A stretch of 20,236 nt of DNA from Candidatus Omnitrophota bacterium. GTDB lineage: Bacteria; Omnitrophota; Gorgyraeia; Gygaellales; Profunditerraquicolaceae. The DNA lies in assembly GCA_030691585.1 (NCBI GenBank), contig JAUYEC010000129.1, positions 1 through 20,236 of the forward strand, written 5' to 3'. The notes beneath the pieces were generated by a model that had not been told where the DNA came from, made no database searches, and worked only from the letters and a program-made list of their open reading frames with translations. Shown here one piece after another: positions 1 through 7,726 of this stretch; position 1 is the first letter of the stretch, and each line of letters starts with the position of its first letter. Position numbers and translations under genes: made by a program.

Positions 1-414
1 GGCAGGTTGAACCTGATAGAATACGGCTCGGTGAGATTTATTGACGATACTTATAATTCCAATCCTTTTTCGCTGGAACAGGCCCTGCGCGCGTTCTCGG
101 CTATCCGCGTCAAAGGCAGGAAGATATTCGTGATGGGCGACATGTTGGAATTGGGCTCCCGTCAGGACCTGTTCCACCGCCGGGCCCAAGTTGCGATCGC
201 GCGTTCCTGCGACGCTTTAATCGGCGTCGGGAGGCTCTCAACCGAGGCAGCGGCGAAAGTCCGCAAGTCAGGATCAGCCCGCGCCGATATGTTTACCTGC
301 GACAACGCGGCCCAAGCGCGCGATATTTTATTCAACAGGATCTGCGCCGGCCCTGACGATATCGTGCTGGTCAAGGGTTCGCGTTCAATGAAGATGGAAG
401 AAATATTCCGCTAA
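1..414 (+). CDS. murF: UDP-MurNAc-tripeptide--D-alanyl-D-alanine ligase, C-terminal part (cut by window start)
   Basis: This is the C-terminal domain (about 137 residues) of the last cytoplasmic Mur ligase, which adds D-Ala-D-Ala to UDP-MurNAc-tripeptide using ATP. The frame is open from base 1, so the gene starts upstream of the window. Visible family marks are the DDTYNSNP segment near residue 15 (MurF D-x-YNANP motif), GDMLELG and the terminal KGSRSMKMEE. These separate MurF from the other Mur ligases. The stop is TAA at 412-414. The next gene, mraY, uses the MurF product. The 135-bp gap to mraY carries two palindromes of the interspersed family and one short 14-nt palindrome. The call is firm; only the N-terminal ATP-binding part is missing, because of the window edge. 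Confidence 0.95.
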   Translation, partial: GRLNLIEYGSVRFIDDTYNSNPFSLEQALRAFSAIRVKGRKIFVMGDMLELGSRQDLFHRRAQVAIARSCDALIGVGRLSTEAAAKVRKSGSARADMFTCDNAAQARDILFNRICAGPDDIVLVKGSRSMKMEEIFR

Positions 415-421
415 ATAAATT

Positions 422-450
422 GCAGGGACAGGTTTGAAACCTGTCCCTAC
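422..450. repeat. 29-nt interspersed palindrome, type A copy 1
   Basis: The arms are GCAGGGACAGGTTT and AAACCTGTCCCTAC around a central G. The left foot is GCAG instead of GTAG; the right foot CTAC is intact. It lies 7 bp after the murF stop. No T-run follows, so it is not a canonical intrinsic terminator. Confidence 0.93.
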
Positions 451-461
451 CGGAATATCGC

Positions 462-487
462 GTAGGGGCGGCATGCCGTGCCCCTAC
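462..487. repeat. Variant palindrome (GTAGGGGC...GCCCCTAC)
   Basis: This is a 26-nt relative of the 29-nt palindromes. The outer arms GTAGGGGC and GCCCCTAC keep the GTAG/CTAC feet, but the inner part is a GGCATGCC palindrome instead of GGTTTGAAACC. It lies 11 bp after the first copy in the murF-mraY spacer. Confidence 0.8.
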
Positions 488-510
488 GGTGAACGTTCGA
501 CAGGTCTTGT

Positions 511-524
511 CTGCCTGCAGGCAG
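511..524. repeat. 14-nt perfect palindrome CTGCCTGCAGGCAG
   Basis: This is a perfect self-complementary 14-mer in the murF-mraY spacer, 26 bp before the mraY start. It may be another small repeat family, or a structure near the mraY ribosome-binding site. No second copy was seen in the window. Confidence 0.5.
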
Positions 525-549
525 GCAAAATTATTAAGGAACAAGGAAA

Positions 550-1641
550 ATGTTATACTACCTGCTTTACCCGTTACATACAACGTTTGCGGCCCTGAAT
601 ATCTTTCGTTATATCACTTTCCGTTCGGCAATGGCGGCTCTTACCGCTTTTGTGATCAGCCTGATCCTCGGGCCGATCCTGATAAAGAAACTAAAAAAAT
701 TAAAAGTCGGAGAAAATATAAGGGTGGAAGACAGCCAGCGCCTGCATGAATTGCAGCGTAACAAGCAGGATACGCCTACGATGGGCGGCCTTTTGATACT
801 GACGGCGATTTTTGCCTCGACTTTGCTGTGGGCGGATCTTTTAAACCGTCAGATCATCATTGTGCTCTTTAGCACTTTTTGGCTGGGTGCCACGGGTTTC
901 GCGGACGATTATTTAAAGCAGGTAAAGAAGAGGTCCAAGGGGCTGACCCCTACTGCCAAGCTGACCAGCCAGATCGTGCTGGGCCTGGTGTTGGGAATAA
1001 TCCTGTTATTGGGGCCGCAGCAGAATAACCTCAGGCTGGATATCCCTTTTTTAAAAAACGTCTCCATGAATTTAGACGGTTTTTTCATCATTTTTGTGAT
1101 CCTGGTCATTGCCGGAAGCTCCAACGCCGTAAACCTTACCGACGGCCTGGATGGCCTGGCCATCGGCATCGTGGTGATGGTAGCGATCGCCTTTGCGGTG
1201 TTGAGCTATGTTTCGGGAAATTTAAGATTCAGCGATTATCTATTCATTCCATACATTAAAGGCAGCGGAGAGCTGACCGTGTTTTGCTCCGCCATATTCG
1301 GGGCCGGCCTTGGCTTCCTGTGGTTTAATTGTTATCCCGCCTCCATTTTTATGGGCGACGTAGGCGCGCTTGCCCTGGGCGGCGCCCTCGGCACCGTCGC
1401 GCTCTTGATCAAAAAAGAAATGCTCCTGGTGATCGCCGGGGGGATATTTGTGCTGGAGGCAGTATCGGTCATTCTGCAGGTCGCTTCTTTTAAAATTCTT
1501 AAAAAACGCATCTTCAGAATAGCGCCCGTCCATCATCATTTCCAGTTTTTAGGCTGGCAGGAAAATAAGGTCATTGTGCGTTTCTGGATCGTGGCCGGCC
1601 TGTTGGCGTTGTTGACGATAGTGACGTTGAAGATAAGGTAG
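550..1641 (+). CDS. mraY: Phospho-N-acetylmuramoyl-pentapeptide-transferase (lipid I synthase)
   Basis: This integral membrane enzyme transfers phospho-MurNAc-pentapeptide from UDP to undecaprenyl phosphate, making lipid I on the inner face of the cytoplasmic membrane. The 363-residue length is normal, and the protein is hydrophobic with about ten predicted membrane segments. The diagnostic motifs are in order: TPTMGGL near residue 75, FADDYLK with the Asp pair at 119-120, NLTDGLDGLA from 195, FMGDVGALALGG with Asp270, and the VHHHFQ triple-His at 328-330. ATG 550 has an AAGGA Shine-Dalgarno at 536-540, 9 nt upstream. It sits between murF and murD as in most dcw clusters. An 83-bp spacer holding one palindrome separates it from murD. 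Confidence 0.97.
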   Translation: MLYYLLYPLHTTFAALNIFRYITFRSAMAALTAFVISLILGPILIKKLKKLKVGENIRVEDSQRLHELQRNKQDTPTMGGLLILTAIFASTLLWADLLNRQIIIVLFSTFWLGATGFADDYLKQVKKRSKGLTPTAKLTSQIVLGLVLGIILLLGPQQNNLRLDIPFLKNVSMNLDGFFIIFVILVIAGSSNAVNLTDGLDGLAIGIVVMVAIAFAVLSYVSGNLRFSDYLFIPYIKGSGELTVFCSAIFGAGLGFLWFNCYPASIFMGDVGALALGGALGTVALLIKKEMLLVIAGGIFVLEAVSVILQVASFKILKKRIFRIAPVHHHFQFLGWQENKVIVRFWIVAGLLALLTIVTLKIR

Positions 1642-1675
1642 GAAAAATTAAAATGCATGAGATGTCTGAGCATCT

Positions 1676-1704
1676 GTAGGGACAGGTTTTAAACCTGTCC
1701 CTAC
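1676..1704. repeat. 29-nt interspersed palindrome, type A copy 2
   Basis: The palindrome is perfect: arms GTAGGGACAGGTTT and AAACCTGTCCCTAC around a central T. It lies in the mraY-murD spacer and ends 20 bp before the murD start codon. No T-run follows. Confidence 0.95.
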
Positions 1705-1724
1705 AGTTTAAATATAGGGATATT

Positions 1725-2978
1725 ATGCGCAATATAGAATATTTTAGGGACAAGCGGGTTACAATAGTCGGCCTGGCCAAAAGCGGCGCTTCGTGCGCGG
1801 AATTACTTAGTAGCCTGGGTGCCATGGTAAGCGTTACCGAGCAAAAGGATAATGAAGAAGTCCGCTGTCACGCGGCAGGCTTAAAGGCAAAAAAAATCCG
1901 GCTGGAATTAGGGGGCCACACCCCGGAGTTTATTCGCGGGCAGGACCTGGTGGTTATTTCTCCGGGCGTTGCTGGCCATGCCTTGCCTGTAGTATGGGCC
2001 GAAGAATTAAAAGTGCCGGTAATAAGCGAAATAGAAGTGGGTTGGTTTTTATGTCCGGGCACGGTGATCGCGGTGACCGGCTCAAGCGGCAAGACCACGG
2101 TGACTACTCTTATCAGCAGGATATTCGAGGCCGCGGGTAGAAAAACCTTTCTCCTGGGAAATATCGGAGACCCATTTTGCGGGCAAGTGGAAAAGGTGTC
2201 AGCGCGTGATTATGTCTGCCTTGAGGTGAGCTCGTTTCAGCTGGAGAGAATAAGGGATTTTAAACCTCAGGTCGCAGTAATCCTCAACATCGGCCGTAAC
2301 CATCTTGACCGGCATAAAGATATGGAAGAGTATATAGCGGCAAAAAAACGCATATTTATGAACCAGGATAAGGCAGATTTTCTGGTATATAATCATGACG
2401 ACGAAGTGCTAAGGCTGGCCGTTGCCGGGGCCGAAGCAGGCCTCGTGCCTTTTTCAGCCGCCGGCGGCCTTAATCCCAATGAAGAAGCGCTGATTGGAGT
2501 GGGAAAGGTTTTGGGAATAGATAAAAAATTGATCCATGAGGCCTTTAAGAATTTTACCGGTTTACCACATCGCATGGAATGCGTAGCCGACCTCAACGGT
2601 ATCAGGTTTATCAATGACTCTAAGGCCACTACCGCTGAATCCACGATCTGGGCCCTGAATAATATTAAAGCGCCGGTCATTCTGATAGCCGGAGGTAAAG
2701 ACAAGGGTGTGGATTACGGCCTTATTAAGCAGGCCGCGGCCGGTAAAGTAAAACTTGCCGTGCTCATCGGTGAAGCCGCAAGCATTATCAGTTCGGCCCT
2801 TGGCGATCTGCTGAAGGTTGAATATGCCCTTGACCTTAGCGATGCGGTGAATAAGGCCCATGCCGCTGCCTCTGCCGGAGATTGTGTCTTGTTATCTCCG
2901 ATGTGCTCAAGTTTTGATATGTTCAGCGGCTACGAAGAAAGAGGCGAGTGTTTTAAGAAGGCCGTCGCATCCCTGTGA
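1725..2978 (+). CDS. murD: UDP-N-acetylmuramoyl-L-alanine--D-glutamate ligase
   Basis: This cytoplasmic Mur ligase adds D-Glu to UDP-MurNAc-L-Ala with ATP. Its length of 417 residues is close to the usual 430-450. The N-terminal Rossmann-like segment has VTIVGLAKSG. The ATP loop TGSSGKTT has its Lys at residue 123. Further marks are NIGRNHLDRH, the MurD-specific NDSKATTAE, GGKDKGVDY, and the C-terminal LSPMCSSFD followed by SGYEERG. ATG 1725 is preceded by AGGGA at 1716-1720 with a 4-nt gap. It lies in the usual slot between mraY and ftsW. The 90-bp gap to ftsW contains two palindromes, one of each type. Confidence 0.97.
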   Translation: MRNIEYFRDKRVTIVGLAKSGASCAELLSSLGAMVSVTEQKDNEEVRCHAAGLKAKKIRLELGGHTPEFIRGQDLVVISPGVAGHALPVVWAEELKVPVISEIEVGWFLCPGTVIAVTGSSGKTTVTTLISRIFEAAGRKTFLLGNIGDPFCGQVEKVSARDYVCLEVSSFQLERIRDFKPQVAVILNIGRNHLDRHKDMEEYIAAKKRIFMNQDKADFLVYNHDDEVLRLAVAGAEAGLVPFSAAGGLNPNEEALIGVGKVLGIDKKLIHEAFKNFTGLPHRMECVADLNGIRFINDSKATTAESTIWALNNIKAPVILIAGGKDKGVDYGLIKQAAAGKVKLAVLIGEAASIISSALGDLLKVEYALDLSDAVNKAHAAASAGDCVLLSPMCSSFDMFSGYEERGECFKKAVASL

Positions 2979-2979
2979 T

Positions 2980-3008
2980 GTAGGGGCGGGTTTTAAACCC
3001 GCCCCTAC
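2980..3008. repeat. 29-nt interspersed palindrome, type B copy 1
   Basis: The palindrome is perfect: arms GTAGGGGCGGGTTT and AAACCCGCCCCTAC around a central T. It begins 1 bp after the murD stop codon. It stands 11 bp before a type A copy, so the two types sit side by side here. Confidence 0.95.
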
Positions 3009-3019
3009 AGGATATATTT

Positions 3020-3048
3020 GTAGGGACAGGTTTGAAACCTGTCCCTAC
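3020..3048. repeat. 29-nt interspersed palindrome, type A copy 3
   Basis: Perfect arms GTAGGGACAGGTTT and AAACCTGTCCCTAC surround a central G. It lies in the murD-ftsW spacer, 20 bp before the ftsW start. Confidence 0.95.
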
Positions 3049-3068
3049 AAAAGGTTTGGGTTATAAAT

Positions 3069-4163
3069 ATGATCCGTAATATCCGCATAAACCTCTTTAC
3101 GGTTTCCGTGGTCCTGGTCTGCGTGGGCGTGGTGATGATCTACAGCGCGTCCAGCATCTACGCCTGGGAGAGGTATAAAGACAGTTTATTTTTTTTAAAG
3201 CGGCACCTTGTCTTCCTGGCCATCGGAGCGCTCTTTACCATCGCCATGATGGCCATTGATTACAAAAATCTCCGGCGTATCGCAAAGCCTTTTTTATTGC
3301 TCTCCTTATTATTACTGGTCCTGGTGTTGATCCCCGGCATCGGCAGGGAGGTATCCGGCGCGCGCAGGTGGTTCAGGTTTAAATTCATCAGTTTTCAGCC
3401 TTCGGAACTGGCAAGCCTGGCTATAATCATCTATGTCGCGGATTTTATCGCGCGTAAGGGTGAAGCGATCAAGCAGTTTTTCAAGGGCTTTTTGCCGCCG
3501 CTCTGCGTTTTGGGTGTCTGCGCATTGTTAATCTTGATGCAGCCGGATCTGGGCACGACCATGGCCCTTGCGGCCGTGGTTTTTATCATGCTTTATGTCT
3601 CCGGCGTGCGCCTGACTTATTTGTTGTCTTTGCTCCTGGCCGGGATGCCGGTGCTTTATTTTTTGATCTTTAGTGTCCCGTACCGGCGCGCGCGCATATT
3701 GACTTTTTTGAATCCGTGGTTGGACCCCAAGGGCAGCGGCTTCCAGATCATCCAGTCGCAGATCGCCTTGGGTTCGGGCGGGATCTTCGGCGTGGGCCTG
3801 GGCCATTCCAAGCAGAAATTATTCTACCTTCCCGCGGCACACACGGATTTTATTTTTTCTATTATCGGGGAGGAGCTGGGATTACTGGGAACGCTGGCGG
3901 TCATAGTATTATTGATGATGTTTGTCCAGCAGGGTGTCAAGGTGATCAAGAATTGTTCCGATAAGTTCGGTTATTTCCTGGCGCTGGGCCTGGTGTCAAT
4001 GATCTCTCTTAAGGCAGTGATCAATATCGGCGTCTCATGCGGCCTGCTGCCGACCAAGGGCCTGCCGCTTCCCTTTATCAGTTACGGCGGTTCGTCTCTG
4101 ATTTTTGATATGTGCAGCGTCGGTATACTGGTCAATATAGCGCGCACCGGAGACTATCCGTAG
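3069..4163 (+). CDS. ftsW: FtsW: SEDS-family septal peptidoglycan glycosyltransferase
   Basis: This polytopic inner-membrane SEDS protein polymerises lipid II glycan strands at the division septum together with a class B PBP. Its 364 residues are typical of the SEDS core, with about ten hydrophobic segments. Family motifs in order are SGARRWF, FQPSELA, QPDLGTTMA, DPKGSGFQ with IIQSQIALGSGG, the YLPAAHTDFIF loop, GEELGLLG and LPTKGLPLPFISYGGSS. SEDS proteins RodA and FtsW are hard to separate by motif alone; its place between murD and murG indicates FtsW. The start ATG 3069 has only a weak purine stretch upstream (3050-3054), so initiation may be inefficient or coupled. A 170-bp hairpin-rich spacer follows before murG. 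Confidence 0.95.
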   Translation: MIRNIRINLFTVSVVLVCVGVVMIYSASSIYAWERYKDSLFFLKRHLVFLAIGALFTIAMMAIDYKNLRRIAKPFLLLSLLLLVLVLIPGIGREVSGARRWFRFKFISFQPSELASLAIIIYVADFIARKGEAIKQFFKGFLPPLCVLGVCALLILMQPDLGTTMALAAVVFIMLYVSGVRLTYLLSLLLAGMPVLYFLIFSVPYRRARILTFLNPWLDPKGSGFQIIQSQIALGSGGIFGVGLGHSKQKLFYLPAAHTDFIFSIIGEELGLLGTLAVIVLLMMFVQQGVKVIKNCSDKFGYFLALGLVSMISLKAVINIGVSCGLLPTKGLPLPFISYGGSSLIFDMCSVGILVNIARTGDYP

Positions 4164-4171
4164 ATGATGCT

Positions 4172-4333
4172 CGGTAACGGTTACGGCAACGAAGCCCGTA
4201 TCGTCGTCCGTCTTCCGTATACCGTCGTCCGTCGGTCGTCATCCGCAACATGTTTAATGAAATACGGACGACGAAAGACGAATGACGAAAGACGAAACGG
4301 GCATCGTAACCGTAATCAACGAACGTAACCGTA
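4172..4333. repeat. Long imperfect inverted repeat of CGTCGTCCGT-like units (ftsW-murG spacer)
   Basis: Almost the whole spacer is made of degenerate 7-10 nt units (CGTCGTCCGT, CGTCTTCCGT, GTCGGTCGTC on the left; GGACGACGAA, AGACGAATGACG on the right). The left arm about 4176-4220 (ACGGTTACG, GCCCGT, TCGTCGTCCGT, CCGTAT) is answered in reverse complement by about 4262-4313 (ATACGGACGACGAA, ACGGGC, CGTAACCGT). A further CGTAACCGTAA copy abuts the murG start. The RNA could fold as one long imperfect hairpin. Similar units recur at 11617-11710, 14383-14430 and 18815-18872. Confidence 0.8.
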
Positions 4334-5455
4334 ATGTGTAAAGACAAGACGAAAATCATGGCGGTTGCCGGCTCAAGCGGCGGCCACATATATCCGGCTG
4401 TGGCTTTTTTATCGGCCTTGAAAAGCCTGCGGCCCGAGGTAGAGCTAATGCTCGTCCTGCCTGAAAAGCATATCCCGGTAGATGCGTGCGATCCGGCATT
4501 GGCGGTAAGGCACATATCCGTTTCTTCATTTAAAAATAGGACCGTTTTTGGTTTTTTATACTGCGGATTTGATTTTTTAAAGGGCATGTTTGAAAGTTTA
4601 CGCTTGCTGATTGAGTTTAAGCCTGATCTTGTGGTGGGATTTGGCAGCATAGCAAGTGTCCCGGTAATAATCTTCGCCCGATTTGCGGGGATAAGAACGT
4701 TGATCCATGAGCAGAACGTCTTGCCCGGAAAGGCAAACCAGCTGCTCGCGGCCCTCGCGCACCGCATTGCCGTATCATTTTGCGAATCAAAAGCGTTTTT
4801 AAAGAATTACGAAAAAAAAGTCACGCTTACCGGGAATCCTCTGCGCAAAGAGATTTTTAAAACCGGGAAGTTAGAGGCGCTAAATTTTTTTGGCCTGAGC
4901 GCGGATAAGTTCACTATCCTTGTCACCGGCGGCAGCCAGGGCGCTGAAAGCATAAATGCGGGTTTTTTAAACGCCTGCCTGCGCCTTGATGAGAAGGGCA
5001 ATTTCCAGGTGTTCCATTTATGCGGCGGCAGGGCCCGTGAAGAATTAATTAAAAGCTATCAGCAGGCGGGCATTTCAGCAAAGGTCCTTAGTTTTCTTAA
5101 AGAGATGCGCTATGCCTATAGCGCCTCCGACCTTGTAGTCTCCAGGGGTGGTGCAATAGCGGTTTCTGAGATCGCCTTTTTCCAGATACCCGCGGTGATC
5201 GTCCCGTATCCTTACGCGCATCAGCATCAGGCGGGGAATGCCGGGGTTTTAGCAAAGCGCGGCCGGGCTTTTATCGTAGAGGATGATGAATTGAAAACCG
5301 CCAAACTAACCGACATCTTAAAAAGCGCGATCGCACTTTCCCACAAATTGACCGCGGCGCCTTTAGGCGACCAAGGGTGTTTTTTCCCCGATGCCGCGGA
5401 GCGTTTGGCAAATGAAGCGATTAAATTGGCGACTGAATGTGGGGACAGGTTTTAA
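4334..5455 (+). CDS. murG: UDP-GlcNAc:lipid I N-acetylglucosaminyltransferase
   Basis: This peripheral membrane GT-B glycosyltransferase adds GlcNAc to lipid I to form lipid II, the FtsW substrate. Of 373 residues, the N-terminal loop is AGSSGGHIYPA near residue 10 (family GGTGGH-x-x-PA). Then come IHEQNVLPGKAN, TGNPLRKE, the donor-site loop TGGSQGAESIN, VSRGGAIAVSEI and PYPYAHQHQAGNA. The start ATG 4334 lacks a Shine-Dalgarno; a second ATG at 4358 would still leave the glycine loop complete. The last residues CGDRF and the TAA stop (5453-5455) are encoded by a 29-nt palindrome, so the native C-terminus has been replaced or extended. The function call is firm; the exact start is uncertain. 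Confidence 0.96.
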   Translation: MCKDKTKIMAVAGSSGGHIYPAVAFLSALKSLRPEVELMLVLPEKHIPVDACDPALAVRHISVSSFKNRTVFGFLYCGFDFLKGMFESLRLLIEFKPDLVVGFGSIASVPVIIFARFAGIRTLIHEQNVLPGKANQLLAALAHRIAVSFCESKAFLKNYEKKVTLTGNPLRKEIFKTGKLEALNFFGLSADKFTILVTGGSQGAESINAGFLNACLRLDEKGNFQVFHLCGGRAREELIKSYQQAGISAKVLSFLKEMRYAYSASDLVVSRGGAIAVSEIAFFQIPAVIVPYPYAHQHQAGNAGVLAKRGRAFIVEDDELKTAKLTDILKSAIALSHKLTAAPLGDQGCFFPDAAERLANEAIKLATECGDRF

Positions 5456-5467
5456 ACCTGTCCCTAC
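5439..5467. repeat. 29-nt interspersed palindrome, type A copy 4 (forms murG stop codon)
   Basis: The arms are GTGGGGACAGGTTT and AAACCTGTCCCTAC around a central T. The left foot is GTGG, not GTAG. Read in the murG frame it gives C-G-D-R-F, and the central T creates TAA, the murG stop. Confidence 0.95.
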
Positions 5468-5518
5468 AAACGCGAGGTTCGAATATCTCGTAGGCGAATT
5501 AATTTGATCCGTTATGAT

Positions 5519-5547
5519 GTAGGGGCGGGTTTAAAACCCGCCCCTAC
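5519..5547. repeat. 29-nt interspersed palindrome, type B copy 2
   Basis: Perfect arms GTAGGGGCGGGTTT and AAACCCGCCCCTAC surround a central A. It ends directly before GGAGA (5548-5552), the likely ribosome-binding site of the peptidase gene at 5562. Confidence 0.95.
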
Positions 5548-5561
5548 GGAGAACATGGAAC

Positions 5562-6344
5562 ATGAAAAAATTTCTACTCGTTATTTGCGCGTTGGCGCTG
5601 TTGTTAACAGCAGCGCACGCGCGCGACCAGCAGAAATGGCAGGAATTAAGGACTACGCATTTTATTGTTTATTATAAATCGGCTCCCGGAGATTTTGTAA
5701 GCCGTGTCTCAAGCCGCGCCGAAGATTATTATAACAGTATCGCAAGCTCCTTAGGTTTTATCCGTTTTGATTTCTGGCTCTGGGATAACCGCGCCAAAAT
5801 TTACGTATATGATACGCCTGAGCAATACCAGAAGGAGAGCGGCGCGCCGGCCTGGTCCGCGGGCCAGGCGCTGGTAAAGGCAAAAACAATCTATACGTTT
5901 TCCGGTTCAGGAGAGTTTTGCGATACCGTGCTGCCGCATGAGCTGGGGCATATCATATTCCGGGAATTTGTGGGTTTTGACAACCATGCTGTGCCGGTGT
6001 GGCTCGATGAAGGTGTGGCGGTTTTCCAGCAGAACCTGCGCAACCCCACGGCGCTTCCGCATGTCAAAGCGGCTATATCTGCCGGCAAGCTTATACCGCT
6101 GGATAAACTTTCCAGGATGGACCCGAGTTCGTTTGGCACAAATACCAAAGCCGTCGGCCTATTTTATGATGAGGCGGTTACAATCATAGATTATTTGATC
6201 AGTGAGTTTGGAAAGAGTAAATTTGTGTCTTTTTGCCAGAACCTCAGGGATAAAAGAAACCTGGAACTTGCGATCAGCGCGGCTTACCGGTTTAACAACT
6301 TAAAGGAACTGGATACGGCATGGCAGAATTACCTGAAAGCTTAA
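5562..6344 (+). CDS. Secreted HExxH zinc metallopeptidase (peptidase MA-like)
   Basis: The protein has 260 residues. Residues 1-20 form a signal peptide (KK, then a Leu/Ala-rich core, with likely cleavage after AHA), so it should act outside the cytoplasmic membrane. The catalytic core is HELGH at 126-130, with a WLDEG segment whose Glu150 lies about 20 residues after the second His. That is the gluzincin arrangement (two His plus a downstream Glu as zinc ligands). It resembles the peptidase MA-like domain proteins. The substrate is unknown. GGAGA 9 nt upstream supports ATG 5562, and the 3' end overlaps murC by 25 nt, so the two are co-translated. A secreted peptidase is not a standard dcw member; a role in envelope or septal turnover is only a guess from context. 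Confidence 0.82.
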   Translation: MKKFLLVICALALLLTAAHARDQQKWQELRTTHFIVYYKSAPGDFVSRVSSRAEDYYNSIASSLGFIRFDFWLWDNRAKIYVYDTPEQYQKESGAPAWSAGQALVKAKTIYTFSGSGEFCDTVLPHELGHIIFREFVGFDNHAVPVWLDEGVAVFQQNLRNPTALPHVKAAISAGKLIPLDKLSRMDPSSFGTNTKAVGLFYDEAVTIIDYLISEFGKSKFVSFCQNLRDKRNLELAISAAYRFNNLKELDTAWQNYLKA

Positions 6345-7726
6345 AAGGCCGGTATCATTTTATCGGCATCGGCGGTATCGGGATGAGCGGCATCGCGCGA
6401 TTATTGCTGCACCGCGGGGCGCAGGTCAGCGGTTCAGACCTGAAAAATACGCCGATTACGGATGAGCTTAGAGATGCCGGAGCCAGGATCTTTATCGGGC
6501 ATAACGCCGAGAATGTGCGGGGCGCGGCGGTGGCCGTGTATTCATCGGCGATCGGCTCGGACAATCCGGAGATCGCGCAGGCAAAGATTTCAGGTGTTCC
6601 CTTGATCAAAAGGGCGGAGGCGCTCTCCCTGCTGATGAAAGATAAGTCCGTTATCACCGTAAGCGGCAGCCACGGCAAGACGACGACTACATCCCTGGTA
6701 TCATTTCTTTTGCTGGAAGCCGGCCTCGATCCTACTGTTGCCGTCGGCGGGATCCTCAAAAACATAGGCGCCAATGTCCGCTTTGGCCGGGGTGGATTTT
6801 TTGTCGCCGAGGCCGACGAGTCAGACGGCTCGTTTTTATATTACCGGCCCGATTATTCCATAATCACCAATATAGACCGGGAACACCTGGATTATTACGG
6901 GACTTTTGAATTGGAGCTGGAGGCCTTTGGGGAATTTATGGATAAGACGCCCGCGCAGGGCTGCTTGATCTGCTGCGGCGATGATCCGAATCTAAGATTG
7001 CTGCTTGCGTCTCGCAAACAAAAGCACATTTTTTTTGGGCTAAAAAAGGATAACGATATTTATGCCGGGCAAATTTGTTTTCAGGGTTTAAGTTCTGAAT
7101 TTGATTGTTTTTACAGGGGTAAGCTTATAGGCAGGTTTGAGCTGGCCTTAGGAGGCGAGCATAATATTTCCAATGCGCTGAGTGTCGTCGCCCTGGGCCT
7201 GGAACTGGGCATAGATATCGCGTTTATCAAAAATGCCCTTAGCGGTTATAAAGGAGCAGGCCGCAGGCTGGAAGTAAAATATCAAGGCGTTGGGCTCATG
7301 GTCATTGACGATTACGCGCACCATCCTTCTGAGATCAGGGCTACGCTGGAGGCGGCAAAAAAATTGGCGCACAAAAGAATGATCGTTATATTCCAGCCTC
7401 ACCGCTATACCCGGACAAAGCTGCTTCTGGATGATTTCGCAGGGGCCTTTGACGCCGCGGATTGCCTTGTTATCACGGATATTTACCCGGCCGGAGAGCT
7501 CCCCTTAGAGGGGGTCAGCGCTAAAGGTATATTTGATAAAATAAGAGAACGTTCAGGGCAAAAGGAAGTTTCTTATCTGGCCATTGATAAGATCCGGCCG
7601 CATATCCTGGCGATGCTTGAGCCCGGGGACCTGGTGATGACTTTGGGAGCCGGCGATATTACAAAGGTGGGCGATGAATTGGCGCAAGAGCTTAAAAGGA
7701 AAAGTCCTGGCGCAAGAGCCGCTTAA
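6320..7726 (+). CDS. murC: UDP-N-acetylmuramate--L-alanine ligase
   Basis: This cytoplasmic Mur ligase starts the stem peptide by adding L-Ala to UDP-MurNAc. Its 468 residues are normal for the family. The N-terminal domain has GIGGIGMSG and GSDL. The ATP loop GSHGKTTTT has its Lys at residue 120. Then follow EADESDGSF, NIDREHLDYYG, GEHNISNALS and GRRLEV, then DDYAHHPSEI with His334-His335, FQPHRYTRT and TDIYPAGE. The start lies inside the end of the peptidase gene (25-nt overlap), with AAGGA about 12 nt upstream. The 3' end overlaps murB by 53 nt. The overlaps indicate tight translational coupling through murC-murB-ddl-ftsQ-ftsA. Confidence 0.97.
   Translation: MAELPESLKGRYHFIGIGGIGMSGIARLLLHRGAQVSGSDLKNTPITDELRDAGARIFIGHNAENVRGAAVAVYSSAIGSDNPEIAQAKISGVPLIKRAEALSLLMKDKSVITVSGSHGKTTTTSLVSFLLLEAGLDPTVAVGGILKNIGANVRFGRGGFFVAEADESDGSFLYYRPDYSIITNIDREHLDYYGTFELELEAFGEFMDKTPAQGCLICCGDDPNLRLLLASRKQKHIFFGLKKDNDIYAGQICFQGLSSEFDCFYRGKLIGRFELALGGEHNISNALSVVALGLELGIDIAFIKNALSGYKGAGRRLEVKYQGVGLMVIDDYAHHPSEIRATLEAAKKLAHKRMIVIFQPHRYTRTKLLLDDFAGAFDAADCLVITDIYPAGELPLEGVSAKGIFDKIRERSGQKEVSYLAIDKIRPHILAMLEPGDLVMTLGAGDITKVGDELAQELKRKSPGARAA

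Noticed and set aside
2980..3048. Two 29-nt repeats separated by 11 bp, resembling a CRISPR array fragment
   Set aside because: The repeats are of two different types, the gap is far too short for a spacer, other copies lie kilobases apart and inside genes, and no cas gene is present.
422..3048. Palindromes as Rho-independent terminators
   Set aside because: The stems are GC-rich enough, but none is followed by a T-run, and several are inside open reading frames or directly before start codons of the same apparent operon.
4132..4767. A 211-codon minus-strand open frame across the ftsW-murG spacer and into murG
   Set aside because: It is a shadow of murG and the repeat spacer, with low-complexity repeat-derived peptide and no recognisable domain.
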